In this document: positions 25,848 through 34,494 of the stretch, one piece after another
Layout of the letters: every line of letters starts with the position of its first letter
Numbering within the stretch: position 1 is the first letter of the stretch
Assembly: GCA_937132065.1 (NCBI GenBank)
Contig: CAKZNT010000019.1
Span: 1-41,734 of the forward strand
Length of the DNA stretch: 41,734 nucleotides
Reading direction: 5' to 3'
Source of the DNA: an uncultured Loktanella sp.
Lineage (GTDB): Bacteria > Pseudomonadota > Alphaproteobacteria > Rhodobacterales > Rhodobacteraceae
Translations under genes and position numbers: made by a program
Notes under the pieces: generated by a model
Told to the model about the DNA's origin: nothing
Database searches by the model: none
Seen by the model: the letters and a program-made list of their open reading frames with translations, nothing else

Positions 25848-26453
25848 TTAGACCCAAGGGCGGGCGGAAGCCGCGGCAGCCTCAAATGTGTCGATTGCAG
25901 CAGCCTTTTCCATCGTCAGGCCAATATCGTCGAGGCCGTTCATCAAGCAGTGCTTTTTGAACGCGTCAACCTCAAAGCTGAACACCTCGCCATCCGAAGA
26001 CGTGATTGTCTGCGCTTCCAGATCAACTTCGATGCGTGCGTTTGCACCCTTCTCGGCGTCTTTCATCAAAACGTCTACTTGCTCCTGTGGGAGCGCGATT
26101 GGCAGGATGCCGTTCTTAAAGCAGTTGTTGTAGAAGATGTCCGCGTAAGACGGTGCAATCACGCAGGTGATCCCGAAATCCGCAATCGCCCAAGGCGCGT
26201 GCTCGCGTGAAGAGCCACAGCCAAAGTTATCGCCGGCAACAAGAATTTGCGCGTCGCGATATGCAGGCTGGTTCAGAACAAAGCTTTCGATCTCGTTGCG
26301 GTCATCATCATAGCGCATTTCGTCAAACAGGTTGACCCCAAGGCCAGAGCGCTTGATCGTTTTCAAGAATTGCTTGGGGATGATCATATCCGTGTCGATA
26401 TTGACCAAATCCAAAGGCGCGGCGATGCCGCTGAGTTTAGTGAACTTTTCCAT
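25848..26453 (-). CDS. leuD: 3-isopropylmalate dehydratase small subunit LeuD
   Basis: A 201-residue swivelling subunit starting MEKFTKLSG at ATG 26453. It has the substrate-binding [35 protein letters not shown] and FKNGILPI segments. With LeuC it isomerises 2- to 3-isopropylmalate. The first 17 bases overlap the 3' end of the Tat-signal gene in a different frame. leuC lies two genes upstream, so both subunits are on one transcript. The frame open upstream of 26453 is not needed. Confidence 0.97.
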   Translation of the reverse strand: MEKFTKLSGIAAPLDLVNIDTDMIIPKQFLKTIKRSGLGVNLFDEMRYDDDRNEIESFVLNQPAYRDAQILVAGDNFGCGSSREHAPWAIADFGITCVIAPSYADIFYNNCFKNGILPIALPQEQVDVLMKDAEKGANARIEVDLEAQTITSSDGEVFSFEVDAFKKHCLMNGLDDIGLTMEKAAAIDTFEAAAASARPWV

Positions 26454-26916
26454 GACTGGTGTCCTCTTGTGTCCCTTCCTGCGGCATCTCATCCGTCAGG
26501 TCGGGCTCTATTTCATCCGTGGGGGCCGCATCTTGGGCCTCCAAATGGTCGAGCGCTGCTTGCGCTGCATCTTTGATCTTTGTTGCCAATCGGCGGGCCG
26601 ATGGATCGTAGCTACGCTGGATTGTCGGGTTGATCGCCCGCACCGCACCAACGGCAGACTGCGCGATAGGTTGCACAACGCCAGTTGCCGTCATCTCGCC
26701 CATCATCGCATTGGCCTGCACCGCACTTACGCGCAGCTTCGCCATCAGATCGCCCGTTGAAAGTGACGCCCTTGTCCGCGCGTGGAAAACAGCCAGCCCA
26801 TACATGTAGCGGTTATAAACCGCCGCTGCCGGAGCCGCCGCCGCACGCATCGGTATGGCGGGCGCGACAGCTGCCGCGCCTAACATGCCAAGGAAAGAAC
26901 GTCGTTTCATCGTCAT
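26437..26916 (-). CDS. Tat-signal hypothetical protein between leuC and leuD
   Basis: A 159-residue protein with a twin-arginine leader, [20 protein letters not shown], and an Ala-rich cleavage region near residues 24-32. The mature part is helical and ends in an acidic tail ([15 protein letters not shown]). No domain is recognised. It starts five bases after the leuC stop and overlaps leuD by 17 bases, so it is part of the leucine transcript. Its place between the two dehydratase subunits is odd for an exported protein, as LeuCD is cytoplasmic. The start could be the second ATG two codons in. Confidence 0.72.
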   Translation of the reverse strand: MTMKRRSFLGMLGAAAVAPAIPMRAAAAPAAAVYNRYMYGLAVFHARTRASLSTGDLMAKLRVSAVQANAMMGEMTATGVVQPIAQSAVGAVRAINPTIQRSYDPSARRLATKIKDAAQAALDHLEAQDAAPTDEIEPDLTDEMPQEGTQEDTSHGKVH

Positions 26917-26920
26917 TGGC

Positions 26921-28327
26921 TTACATCAAATCCCGCACGTCAGTGAGGTGACCCGTGATCGCAGCCGCAGCCGCCATCGCTGGGGAAACAAGGTGGGTGC
27001 GCCCACCTCGGCCCTGACGGCCCTCGAAGTTACGGTTGGATGTCGCCGCACAGCGTTCACCCGGCGCAAGCTGGTCAGGGTTCATCGCCAGACACATCGA
27101 GCAGCCAGCGAGGCGCCATTCAAAGCCCGCGTCGATAAAGATCTGCGCAATCCCTTCCTCTTCGGCTTGCGCACGCACAAGACCCGATCCCGGAACAACC
27201 ATGGCACGCATGCCGTCCTTGATCTTCTTACCTTTGAGGATCGCTGCGGCTGCTCGAAAATCTTCAATGCGCCCGTTGGTGCAAGAGCCGATGAATACAG
27301 TATCAATCTTGATATCGGTCAGCTTTTGCCCAGCCGTCAGACCCATGTAGTCAATGGAGCGCTGCGCCGCGCCAGCCTTGCCACCCTGAAAGGAAGCAGG
27401 ATCAGGCACAACACCGTCGATTGGCAAAACGTCTTCGGGGGAAGTGCCCCAAGTCACGAGCGGCGCGATATCTTCGCCCTTGATCGTCAGAACCTTGTCG
27501 AAATGCGCGCCTTCGTCCGTGAAGAGCGTTTTCCAATAGGCAAGCGCCGCTTCCCACTCTGCCCCCTTAGGCGCATGCGGGCGGCCCATGCAGTAATCAT
27601 ATGTTGTCTGGTCAGGGGCGATCAAACCAGCGCGCGCGCCGCCTTCAATCGCCATGTTGCAGACAGTCATGCGACCTTCCATGGACAAGCTTTGAATGGC
27701 CTCACCGCAATACTCGATCACATAACCCGTGCCGCCCGCCGTGCCTGTCAGGCCAATCACGGCCATCGTCACATCCTTAGCGGTCACACCGGGGGCAAGT
27801 TTGCCGGTGATCTCGACTTTCATGTTCTTGGATTTCTTCTGGATCAGCGTCTGGGTGGCAAGCACATGCTCGACCTCGGACGTGCCAATGCCATGCGCCA
27901 AAGAGCCGAACGCACCGTGTGTGGCCGTGTGGCTATCGCCGCAAACCACGGTCATGCCCGGCAGGGTCCAGCCCTGCTCTGGGCCAACGATATGCACAAC
28001 ACCCTGACGGACATCCGTCACAGGATAATAGTGCAGGCCAAATTCCTTGGCATTCTTGTCGAGCGCCTCAACCTGAATGCGGCTGTCTTCGGTCATTGTC
28101 GCAGCGTTCGCACGATCAAGCGTCGTCGGCACGTTGTGATCAGGCACAGCGATTGTTTTCTCTGGTGCGCGCACTGTGCGGCCCGTCATACGCAAACCTT
28201 CAAAGGCCTGCGGGCTTGTCACTTCGTGCACAAGGTGGCGGTCGATATAGAGCAGGCAAGTGCCGTCATCTGCTTCGTGCGCCACATGGGCATCCCAGAT
28301 TTTATCATAGAGCGTTTTGGGGGACAT
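26921..28327 (-). CDS. leuC: 3-isopropylmalate dehydratase large subunit LeuC
   Basis: A 468-residue aconitase-family protein. The 4Fe-4S ligands are the Cys of FIGSCTNGR and the two of [29 protein letters not shown] and the C-terminal [16 protein letters not shown] region (split by motif) are conserved. With LeuD it converts 2-isopropylmalate to 3-isopropylmalate. It is the first gene of the minus-strand leu cluster; GGGAGAGG is the ribosome site. The upstream 238 bases are shared with the divergent mscS gene and include a 28-codon minus-strand frame. Confidence 0.97.
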   Translation of the reverse strand: MSPKTLYDKIWDAHVAHEADDGTCLLYIDRHLVHEVTSPQAFEGLRMTGRTVRAPEKTIAVPDHNVPTTLDRANAATMTEDSRIQVEALDKNAKEFGLHYYPVTDVRQGVVHIVGPEQGWTLPGMTVVCGDSHTATHGAFGSLAHGIGTSEVEHVLATQTLIQKKSKNMKVEITGKLAPGVTAKDVTMAVIGLTGTAGGTGYVIEYCGEAIQSLSMEGRMTVCNMAIEGGARAGLIAPDQTTYDYCMGRPHAPKGAEWEAALAYWKTLFTDEGAHFDKVLTIKGEDIAPLVTWGTSPEDVLPIDGVVPDPASFQGGKAGAAQRSIDYMGLTAGQKLTDIKIDTVFIGSCTNGRIEDFRAAAAILKGKKIKDGMRAMVVPGSGLVRAQAEEEGIAQIFIDAGFEWRLAGCSMCLAMNPDQLAPGERCAATSNRNFEGRQGRGGRTHLVSPAMAAAAAITGHLTDVRDLM

Positions 28328-28380
28328 GGTCCTCTCCCGTATAAATGTGAATTTTTAGGCGTGTTTGAGCGGAGCGCGGA

Positions 28381-28467
28381 TTAACCCCGTGCGAGAATTG
28401 TGCAAGTCGCGCCAAAGAACCGCCAAGGCAGTCGCGCGCGATCATCCATGTCAAATACTGGCTTCAT
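28381..28467 (-). CDS. Possible 28-codon upstream ORF in the leuC leader
   Basis: ATG 28467 to TAA 28381 encodes a peptide beginning MKPVFDMDDRARLPW and ending LARG, 53 bases before leuC. It has only two leucines, so it is not a classical leucine attenuator peptide. The ribosome site is poor (AAGG too close to the ATG). It may be a small protein, an upstream ORF, or chance. Confidence 0.22.
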   Translation of the reverse strand: MKPVFDMDDRARLPWRFFGATCTILARG

Positions 28468-28565
28468 AGCCTTGCAGATATAGATCAAGGGCAGGTCTCG
28501 CAAGGGTGTTCGCTTGATAGAGCCCTAACCGCATGCAACAATAGAAGAAAGCAAACAGGACGAGT

Positions 28566-29924
28566 ATGGCCAATCACACCGACATTGCAGCCGAGGGAAA
28601 TGAAATCATTCCCAACGTGCCGCTGACCCAAATCGTAGAAGTTGGCCAAAACCTGTTTGATCGGGCCGAAATGCTACTGACGACCATGTTTCGGACATGG
28701 AACCTGTATCAGGTCGGCATCGCAATTGCGCTCTTTGCTCTTGCCCATATTCTACGCATGATCTTCGGGCCTCGCATCCGTGAATGGATGGCGAGCCGCG
28801 AAAACTGGCCCAAATGGCGGATGCGTATCCTTGTTGTGATCCATCAGAGGCTGCGGGCTATTTTCTACGTGGCGCTGATCTGGGGTGCTTATGGCATTAT
28901 GCGCGAAATCACGTGGCCAAGCCGCAGTTACCTTTTGGGAATTGTCGCGACCTTGGCCCTCGCGTGGTTGCTCATTGTCTTTGTCACCCGACTTATCAAA
29001 AGCCAGTTTTTGCGCAAACTCGCGCGCTGGGCTGCGTGGACCTATGTGACGCTCGATGTGCTTGGCCTTTTGGACGATGCTACGGTTTGGCTCGACAATG
29101 CTGGCTTCAACATCGGAGACTTCCGCTTTTCGCTGCTGGTTCTCGTACAGGCCGTTGTCATCATTGGCGGGTTAATCGTTCTTGCCCGTTTTGCGACCAC
29201 AACCACGAGCAGTAAAATTCGCTCGAACGACGAGATCAGCCCGTCGATGAAGGTTCTGATCATCAAGGCGCTACAGATCGGGATGTATGGCTCTGCGTTT
29301 TTCATTGGCGTCAAGGCGATCGGAATCGACCTGACCGGCCTTGCGGTGTTGTCGGGTGCGATTGGTGTCGGCCTCGGTTTTGGTCTGCAAAAGGTTGTGT
29401 CCAACCTCGTCTCGGGCGTCATCATCCTGCTTGATAAGTCCATCAAGCCCGGAGATGTGATTTCACTGGGCGAAACCTTTGGCTGGATCAATTCGCTTGG
29501 CGCGCGCTATGTCTCGGTCGTCACGCGCGACGGCAAGGAATACCTGATCCCGAACGAAGACCTGATTACTGGCCAAGTGGTCAACTGGTCCCATTCCAAC
29601 GATTTTGTCCGCCTCGACATCCACTTTGGCACGTCCTACGCCGACAACCCGCATGAGGTGCGCAAGCTGGCAATCGCCGCAGCACAGTCTGCGGATCGGG
29701 TGTTGTCGACGCGCCCGACCGTCTGTCACATCGTCGGTTTCGGGGATAGCTCGGTCGACTACATCCTGCGGTTCTGGATCAGCGACCCGACAGGCGGCCT
29801 GACCAACATTCGCGGCAACGTGTTTTTGGCGCTATGGGATACCTTCGCAGAGCACGGCATCTCCATCCCGTTCCCGCAGCGCGAGGTCAAAATGCTGGGC
29901 GACAAAGACCAGCCGATCGTCTAG
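28566..29924 (+). CDS. Mechanosensitive ion channel, MscS family
   Basis: A 452-residue channel of the larger MscS class. About five hydrophobic helices precede the MscS domain: near 52-72, 97-115, 120-142, 150-168 and 185-212. The pore helix and following beta domain are clear in GLAVLSGAIGVGLGFGLQ followed by KVVSNLVSGVIILLDKSIKPGD (about 258-298). The C-terminal cytoplasmic part ends PFPQREV, typical of the family. It should relieve osmotic downshock. Its stop shares CTAG with the convergent HTH gene. It is divergent from leuC. Confidence 0.93.
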   Translation: MANHTDIAAEGNEIIPNVPLTQIVEVGQNLFDRAEMLLTTMFRTWNLYQVGIAIALFALAHILRMIFGPRIREWMASRENWPKWRMRILVVIHQRLRAIFYVALIWGAYGIMREITWPSRSYLLGIVATLALAWLLIVFVTRLIKSQFLRKLARWAAWTYVTLDVLGLLDDATVWLDNAGFNIGDFRFSLLVLVQAVVIIGGLIVLARFATTTTSSKIRSNDEISPSMKVLIIKALQIGMYGSAFFIGVKAIGIDLTGLAVLSGAIGVGLGFGLQKVVSNLVSGVIILLDKSIKPGDVISLGETFGWINSLGARYVSVVTRDGKEYLIPNEDLITGQVVNWSHSNDFVRLDIHFGTSYADNPHEVRKLAIAAAQSADRVLSTRPTVCHIVGFGDSSVDYILRFWISDPTGGLTNIRGNVFLALWDTFAEHGISIPFPQREVKMLGDKDQPIV

Positions 29925-30130
29925 GTCGCGGCGCTTACCTCCAGAATGTCTCCCGGCTGGCAATCAAGCGCCTCGCAGATTTTTGCCAGCGTCTCGAACC
30001 TGATGCCCTTGACCTTGCCTGACTTGAGAAGGCTGATGTTTTGCTCGGTGATCCCGACGATCTCGGCCAGATCACGTGATTTCATCTTGCGCAGGGCAAG
30101 CATCACATCAAGACGGACGATGACATGCAT
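29921..30130 (-). CDS. Small XRE/Cro-type HTH regulator
   Basis: A 69-residue protein that is almost only a helix-turn-helix: MKSRDLAEIVGITEQNISLLKSGKVKG (read as two parts) then ETLAKICEALDCQPGDILE. This is the YozG-like form that accompanies DUF2975 membrane proteins. Its ATG shares one base with the DUF2975 stop, so the two are translated together. It probably regulates its own operon and perhaps others, with the membrane partner influencing it; the latter is inference. It ends in a four-base overlap with mscS. Confidence 0.88.
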   Translation of the reverse strand: MHVIVRLDVMLALRKMKSRDLAEIVGITEQNISLLKSGKVKGIRFETLAKICEALDCQPGDILEVSAAT

Positions 30131-30660
30131 CAGACGAACTCCCTGTTCTCGGCTGCAATTTCAGAAGCCTGCAAAAGCGTGCGCCCGATGACGATCAGCA
30201 ATCCCGCTGCCAGCAACGCACCTGCCATGCCAGACGAAATTGCCACCAACAACGCCCTTGTGCCCACGGGGCCGCCCCAACTCAGGATAACTGACTGCAA
30301 GGGGACCAAGGCAAATTGCACCGCAGCAAGAATGACAAACCACCGTCCGGTCTGCCTGATCAGACTGGCTGCCCGCACCGACATGGCATCACCTCGCGCG
30401 AATGCAGCAAACAAGCGGCGCATTAGCACCAAGACCCAGACAATGACCGCCCCCGGCAACAAGCCCAGCGCAAACGAAATAACCAACTGTAATCGAGTCG
30501 GGTTTTGCGTGACTGCAAGGCCTGTCTCTGCCGCCGCAAACAGCAGTGGATCATCTCGCAGCGCCCATCCCGCAGCGACCAGCACAGGAAAGACCACAAT
30601 TGCGGCTGTGGTCGCCAAATAGAGAAATCCAGAGAGTGCGTCTTTATGACTAACAAACAC
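30130..30660 (-). CDS. DUF2975 membrane protein
   Basis: A 176-residue protein starting at GTG 30660 behind AAGGTG. Four hydrophobic helices lie near residues 10-32, 56-80, 105-128 and 138-162, the DUF2975 layout, with LIRQTGRWFVILAAVQ a typical segment. Function is not established. Together with the overlapping HTH gene it forms a common two-gene unit. It is divergent from the lipoprotein gene with 66 A+T-rich bases between. Confidence 0.85.
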   Translation of the reverse strand: MFVSHKDALSGFLYLATTAAIVVFPVLVAAGWALRDDPLLFAAAETGLAVTQNPTRLQLVISFALGLLPGAVIVWVLVLMRRLFAAFARGDAMSVRAASLIRQTGRWFVILAAVQFALVPLQSVILSWGGPVGTRALLVAISSGMAGALLAAGLLIVIGRTLLQASEIAAENREFV

Positions 30661-30726
30661 TTCATCACCTTTTATATTGCAAATTTATCGTAAAACAATA
30701 AACAATGACTGTCAAAGGAGAATCAC

Positions 30727-31281
30727 ATGAAACGAATTTTACTCGCCATCGCGGCGGCGGCCTCACTGCAAGCCTGCTCAAGTGTCGTGCTTTCGACTGC
30801 GGCAATGTTGAACGCCACCTCCCCGATGGAAGCTGACCCCGCCGGCTTTGAGGTCGCGGTCACTATCCCAGAAGGTGTGGTTGTGCCTAAAGGCGGCGCC
30901 ACAATGGGGCTCGCCAATGCCAACAGTAAACTTGATCAGGAATTCAACGAAACATACGCCCTGCAACAGCGAACAACCACCGACGGGCAAACGCTCTTTC
31001 GGATCGACCCCGCCGATTTGGACAAGGTGCGCGCATTCCAGACCCGCGCGATTGCTTGGGAAACCGACGATCCGGATGCATCGTCAGGCTCGTTCTCGGT
31101 CGCGGTGGCGTTTTGCCAAGTGGGCGATGGCCCTGCCCCTGACGACCGGTTCTCGGTATCCATCCGCACCGAACCAGACGGCATATTCTTGCCTTTGATC
31201 AGAAATGCAAAAGTAGCCGATGCCCTTGATTTGATCAAAGAAGGCGAAGTGAACACCGAGCCTTCACCGCTTTGCCCGTAA
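30727..31281 (+). CDS. Hypothetical lipoprotein
   Basis: A 184-residue protein behind AAAGGAG. The signal MKRILLAIAAAASLQAC has a lipobox ending at Cys17, so it is predicted to be lipid-modified and held in the inner or outer membrane facing the periplasm. The rest is a beta-rich-looking soluble domain with no motif I recognise; two further Cys are at FCQ and PLCP. It is monocistronic and ends at a hairpin terminator shared with soxF. Confidence 0.75.
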   Translation: MKRILLAIAAAASLQACSSVVLSTAAMLNATSPMEADPAGFEVAVTIPEGVVVPKGGATMGLANANSKLDQEFNETYALQQRTTTDGQTLFRIDPADLDKVRAFQTRAIAWETDDPDASSGSFSVAVAFCQVGDGPAPDDRFSVSIRTEPDGIFLPLIRNAKVADALDLIKEGEVNTEPSPLCP

Positions 31282-31290
31282 ATGTGAAAT

Positions 31291-31313
31291 GGGGCCGCAA
31301 TTGCTGCGGCCCC
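31291..31313. terminator. Bidirectional terminator, lipoprotein / soxF-like gene
   Basis: GGGGCCGCA (31291-31299) pairs with TGCGGCCCC (31305-31313) around a five-base loop, between two convergent stops. A short TTT follows on the plus strand and AAA precedes, giving modest T tracts both ways. Confidence 0.75.
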
Positions 31314-31320
31314 TTTCCGA

Positions 31321-32586
31321 CTAGCCGAACATGTCGCTGGTTATGCCTGCATACCAGCCGACTGATTCCTCATAGGTCGCTTGGCGCATTGCATCGGTTT
31401 CGCCCGTCGAGGACACAAACCCGTCAACCTTGGCGATTTTCTCGTCCGTTGCCTCGTAAGTGGCCCCCACCTTCACACCATCGTTGGTATTAATGAGCGA
31501 CCAGCAGGTGTTCGAGAACTTCGCAGGGAAAATCGTGGACCCCGTCAAAGCGCCGCGCACCGCATTGGCACAAACCTTGGCCTGACTGTTGGCCGAAAAG
31601 CCCGACTTCGGCATATCGCCCTGCGCGCTGGAATCCCCAAGCACATAGATGTCTGCATCTGCCTTGCTGCTCATGTCAGCGGCGCTCACTGGCGCCCAGT
31701 TACCGTCCGTGACGCCCGCCAATTCGGCGATACGACCAGCCTTCATCGCAGGGATCACGTTGCAGACGTCAACCTTTGTCACCTCGCCGTCGATCGAAAT
31801 CGTCATGGCATCGGGGTCAACCGAGACATTCGCACCGCCAAAGTCGGGGCCAACGCGTTCGACCATACCTGCATAGTGCTTGTTCCAGCCTTCTTCAAAT
31901 AGTCCCTGTTTGGAGAATGTCTCTTTGGGGTCGGCGATCAAAATCTTGGCCGTTGGATTGGTTTCCTTAAGAAGGTGGGCGACCATCGACACCCGCTCAT
32001 AAGGACCGGGCGGACACCGGAACGGATTGGGCGGTGCAACCATCGCAAATGTGCCGCCCTGAGGCATTGCAAGCACTTGGGCGCGCAGCAGTTCGGTCTG
32101 TGACCCCGCCTTATAGGCATGTGGCATGGCGTTTTGTGCGCTCAAATCCCAGCCTTCAACTGCACCATCAACAAAGTCGATACCGGGGCTAAGGATCAGC
32201 TTGTCGTAAGGGACAGACCCGCCACCGGCGAGAGCGACAGTCTTGGCATCGCGATCAACACCCACGGCCCAATCATGCACAACGTTGACCCCGCCAGAGG
32301 CGATCGTGCCATAACTATGCGCAAGCGAGCTGATATCGCGGAAGCCACCAAGATAAAGGTTTGAGAAGAAGCAGGTATAATAGGCGCGGCTTGGCTCGAT
32401 AAGCGTGACGTTAATCTCGCCTTGGCTGTCTTGCGCGATATAGCGGGCGGCAGTCGCCCCACCTGCGCCGCCACCAACGACAACCACATGCGATTTACCG
32501 TGTCCCGCCGCGAAGACCATTGGCGCGGCAAGCGATACTGCCGTTGCAGATGCTGTGCCCAAAAAGGCGCGTCTGTTCAGTTTCAT
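31321..32586 (-). CDS. soxF: Flavocytochrome c sulfide dehydrogenase flavoprotein, SoxF/FccB-like
   Basis: A 421-residue FAD protein with a Tat leader (NRRAFLGTASATAV, residues 4-17). VVVVGGGAGGATAARY (about 34-49) binds FAD. YYTCFFSN carries the Cys at the position that links FAD covalently in flavocytochrome c, and FRCPPGPYE plus NTCWSL carry the two Cys expected for the redox disulfide. It should oxidise sulfide in the periplasm and pass electrons to the diheme cytochrome encoded just upstream (29-base gap). No other sox gene is in the window. The family call is firm; sulfide as substrate is from the family. Confidence 0.9.
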   Translation of the reverse strand: MKLNRRAFLGTASATAVSLAAPMVFAAGHGKSHVVVVGGGAGGATAARYIAQDSQGEINVTLIEPSRAYYTCFFSNLYLGGFRDISSLAHSYGTIASGGVNVVHDWAVGVDRDAKTVALAGGGSVPYDKLILSPGIDFVDGAVEGWDLSAQNAMPHAYKAGSQTELLRAQVLAMPQGGTFAMVAPPNPFRCPPGPYERVSMVAHLLKETNPTAKILIADPKETFSKQGLFEEGWNKHYAGMVERVGPDFGGANVSVDPDAMTISIDGEVTKVDVCNVIPAMKAGRIAELAGVTDGNWAPVSAADMSSKADADIYVLGDSSAQGDMPKSGFSANSQAKVCANAVRGALTGSTIFPAKFSNTCWSLINTNDGVKVGATYEATDEKIAKVDGFVSSTGETDAMRQATYEESVGWYAGITSDMFG

Positions 32587-32615
32587 GCTGATTTCCTCCC
32601 TAAATTGCGACCCCG

Positions 32616-33368
32616 TTACTCAAGGTCCTCGAAATATGCGGCGAGCGCCGCGATCTCTTCATCCGACAACCGCCTTGCCATCATTTGCATGATCGGGTGC
32701 GGGCGTAGCTTGCGCTTGTAGGCATGCATTGCGACCACAAAATCTTCGACAGGCCATTGGGTGATTGCAGGAATACCATCGGCGGCGCCATTTGCTTGAT
32801 GACAGGTTTTACATTCGCTGGCCAAATACTCCCCGTATTCGGGGTCTCCTTGGATCGCCAGAATTGCGGGGTCTAAATCGTGATCGGTTCCCGTTGCTGT
32901 TGGCATCGCCTCTGGAATATCAGACGGGTCTTGCGAGAATTCACGCAGATAGGCCATAACATCCGCCCGATCCTGCGCGCGATCAAGCCCGCGAAAATTC
33001 ATGCGCGTTTTTGAAACCAGCGACTTGGGGTTTTCCAGATAAATATCGAGGGTCTCGACGGTCCACATAATCCCGTCCACGCCTGCGCGGGTCATGCTTT
33101 CGGAATACCTGAAATTTTCAAGCCCGCCAGCTTGACGCCCGAATACCATGTTCAAATGCGGCCCAATTCGATTGACCGCGCCGTCTCCGATCTGATGGCA
33201 GGCGGTGCATTGCTTGAAAACCTCCGCGCCGCGGTCTGGATCGCCCAAGCCTTGGGCTTCAAGCGGCGCTCCACTCACCAAAGCCGAACCGAGCAAAACC
33301 ATCGCGAACAAGTCGCGCCTGATACCTAAGGAAACCAACTGTTGAGCGCCTCCACCACACACATTCAT
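32616..33368 (-). CDS. soxE: Diheme cytochrome c, SoxE/FccA-like
   Basis: A 250-residue protein with two haem-binding motifs, CTACH (about 54-58) and CKTCH (about 186-190), each in a class-I-like cytochrome domain with a later Met ligand candidate (MNFRG and MQMMARR regions). A signal segment FAMVLLGSALVSGAPLEA precedes the mature part. The start is uncertain: ATG 33368 has no ribosome site, while TTG 33338 has GGAGG ten bases ahead. It should accept electrons from the adjoining SoxF-like flavoprotein, forming a flavocytochrome c pair. Confidence 0.87.
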   Translation of the reverse strand: MNVCGGGAQQLVSLGIRRDLFAMVLLGSALVSGAPLEAQGLGDPDRGAEVFKQCTACHQIGDGAVNRIGPHLNMVFGRQAGGLENFRYSESMTRAGVDGIMWTVETLDIYLENPKSLVSKTRMNFRGLDRAQDRADVMAYLREFSQDPSDIPEAMPTATGTDHDLDPAILAIQGDPEYGEYLASECKTCHQANGAADGIPAITQWPVEDFVVAMHAYKRKLRPHPIMQMMARRLSDEEIAALAAYFEDLE

Positions 33369-33564
33369 ATATTCACGCTAAAGAATGCGGCGAAAAAGTC
33401 AACGATCGGGCTGAACACCAAAACCCGCGTTGAAATTACCAGTGTCGATTGCTAACTTGGATCAAGCCTTGCGTTTACCGACAAAACTTGCGCAATACCC
33501 CTTTCGCCAGATGTTTGGCCCTATATTCACGGCCGTTATTGCGGCTCATACAGGAACCGCTCCA

Positions 33565-33927
33565 ATGACCACTCGAACCACTGCCACTAGCGAAAGCATT
33601 TTGGCTGCTGTCCTGAAATCCCTCGACGACAACAAAGCCGAAGAAATTGTGCAGGTCAGCCTTGCTGGCAAGTCCTCGATGGCAGACCACATGGTCATCG
33701 CATCGGGCCGCTCTACGCGTCAGGTGACGGCAATCGCCGAAAAACTGATTGATCAGATCAAGCAGCAGTTCGGTATCGTCTCGAAAGTTGAAGGCCGCAC
33801 AACGGGCGATTGGGTTCTGGTTGATACAGGCGATGTGATCGTGCACGTCTTCCGGCCAGAAGTCCGCGAATTCTATCAGCTCGAAAAGATGTGGCAGCCT
33901 GGTGTCGGCCCCGCCTCGGAAGGCTAA
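33565..33927 (+). CDS. rsfS: Ribosomal silencing factor RsfS
   Basis: A 120-residue protein starting MTTRTTATSES at ATG 33565; the open frame to 33430 is not conserved-looking. The RsfS signature includes ILAAVLKSLDDNKAEEI, ADHMVIASGRSTRQV, and GDWVLVDTGDVIVHVF with FYQLEKMW. It binds uL14 and blocks joining of the ribosomal subunits under starvation. It begins the operon rsfS-rlmH-gpmI-envC-ctpA; its TAA shares one base with the rlmH ATG. Confidence 0.95.
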   Translation: MTTRTTATSESILAAVLKSLDDNKAEEIVQVSLAGKSSMADHMVIASGRSTRQVTAIAEKLIDQIKQQFGIVSKVEGRTTGDWVLVDTGDVIVHVFRPEVREFYQLEKMWQPGVGPASEG

Positions 33928-34397
33928 TGCGTGTTCATATCTGCGCAGTGGGCCGATTGCGAAAAGGCCCCGAGCGCGATTTATACGACGACTATCTCAC
34001 CAGATTTGACCGCACAGGGCGCGCCCTTGCGTTAGGTCCGGCCCAATTGATCGAGGTCGAGGACAAAAAGGGAGGCGGCATGCCAGCCGAAGCCGCCCTT
34101 CTGGAGCGCGCAATTCCGAACGGCGCGCTGATTTGCATCATGGATGAACGTGGGCGCGTTCAATCCTCGCCTGAATTTGCACAGTCCTTGGGTGGCTGGC
34201 GCGACCAAGGCCGCCAAGACGTCGCATTTGTCATCGGCGGTGCGGACGGCCTTGACCCAGCATTGCGCGATCGTGCCGACGCGGCCTTGTCGTTCGGTAA
34301 AATGGTTTGGCCACACATGCTTGTGCGGGTGATGCTTGCCGAGCAGCTCTATCGTGCCGCCTCAATTCTGGCGGGAGGCCCGTATCATCGGGTGTAG
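33927..34397 (+). CDS. rlmH: 23S rRNA pseudouridine-1915 N3-methyltransferase RlmH
   Basis: A 156-residue SPOUT methyltransferase that methylates pseudouridine 1915 of 23S rRNA. Seen: the N-terminal MRVHICAVGRLRKGPE, LIEVEDKKGG, CIMDERGR, VAFVIGGADGLDPALR and the C-terminal PHMLVRVMLAEQLYRA ending GPYHRV, all conserved. It starts one base inside the rsfS stop. A weak hairpin CTCC/GGAG with TTTT lies just after the stop, so some transcripts may end before gpmI. Confidence 0.96.
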   Translation: MRVHICAVGRLRKGPERDLYDDYLTRFDRTGRALALGPAQLIEVEDKKGGGMPAEAALLERAIPNGALICIMDERGRVQSSPEFAQSLGGWRDQGRQDVAFVIGGADGLDPALRDRADAALSFGKMVWPHMLVRVMLAEQLYRAASILAGGPYHRV

Positions 34398-34494
34398 CCT
34401 CCGGCGGGAGTTTTAAGGGACATAGAAAGTTGGGGTGTTCCGTGTTTGCCTGAAATGCGCTAGTTCGGGGCAAAGTATTTTGGAGATCACCGTC

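Noticed and set aside
26855..28384. Long plus-strand open frame (509 codons) opposite leuC
   Set aside because: Fully antisense to leuC, which has all its cluster ligands and motifs; the antisense protein is Arg/His-rich with no domain.
34398..34414. Short CTCC/GGAG stem with TTTT after rlmH as a terminator
   Set aside because: Only four base pairs; too weak to list as a terminator, though it may cause some early ends.
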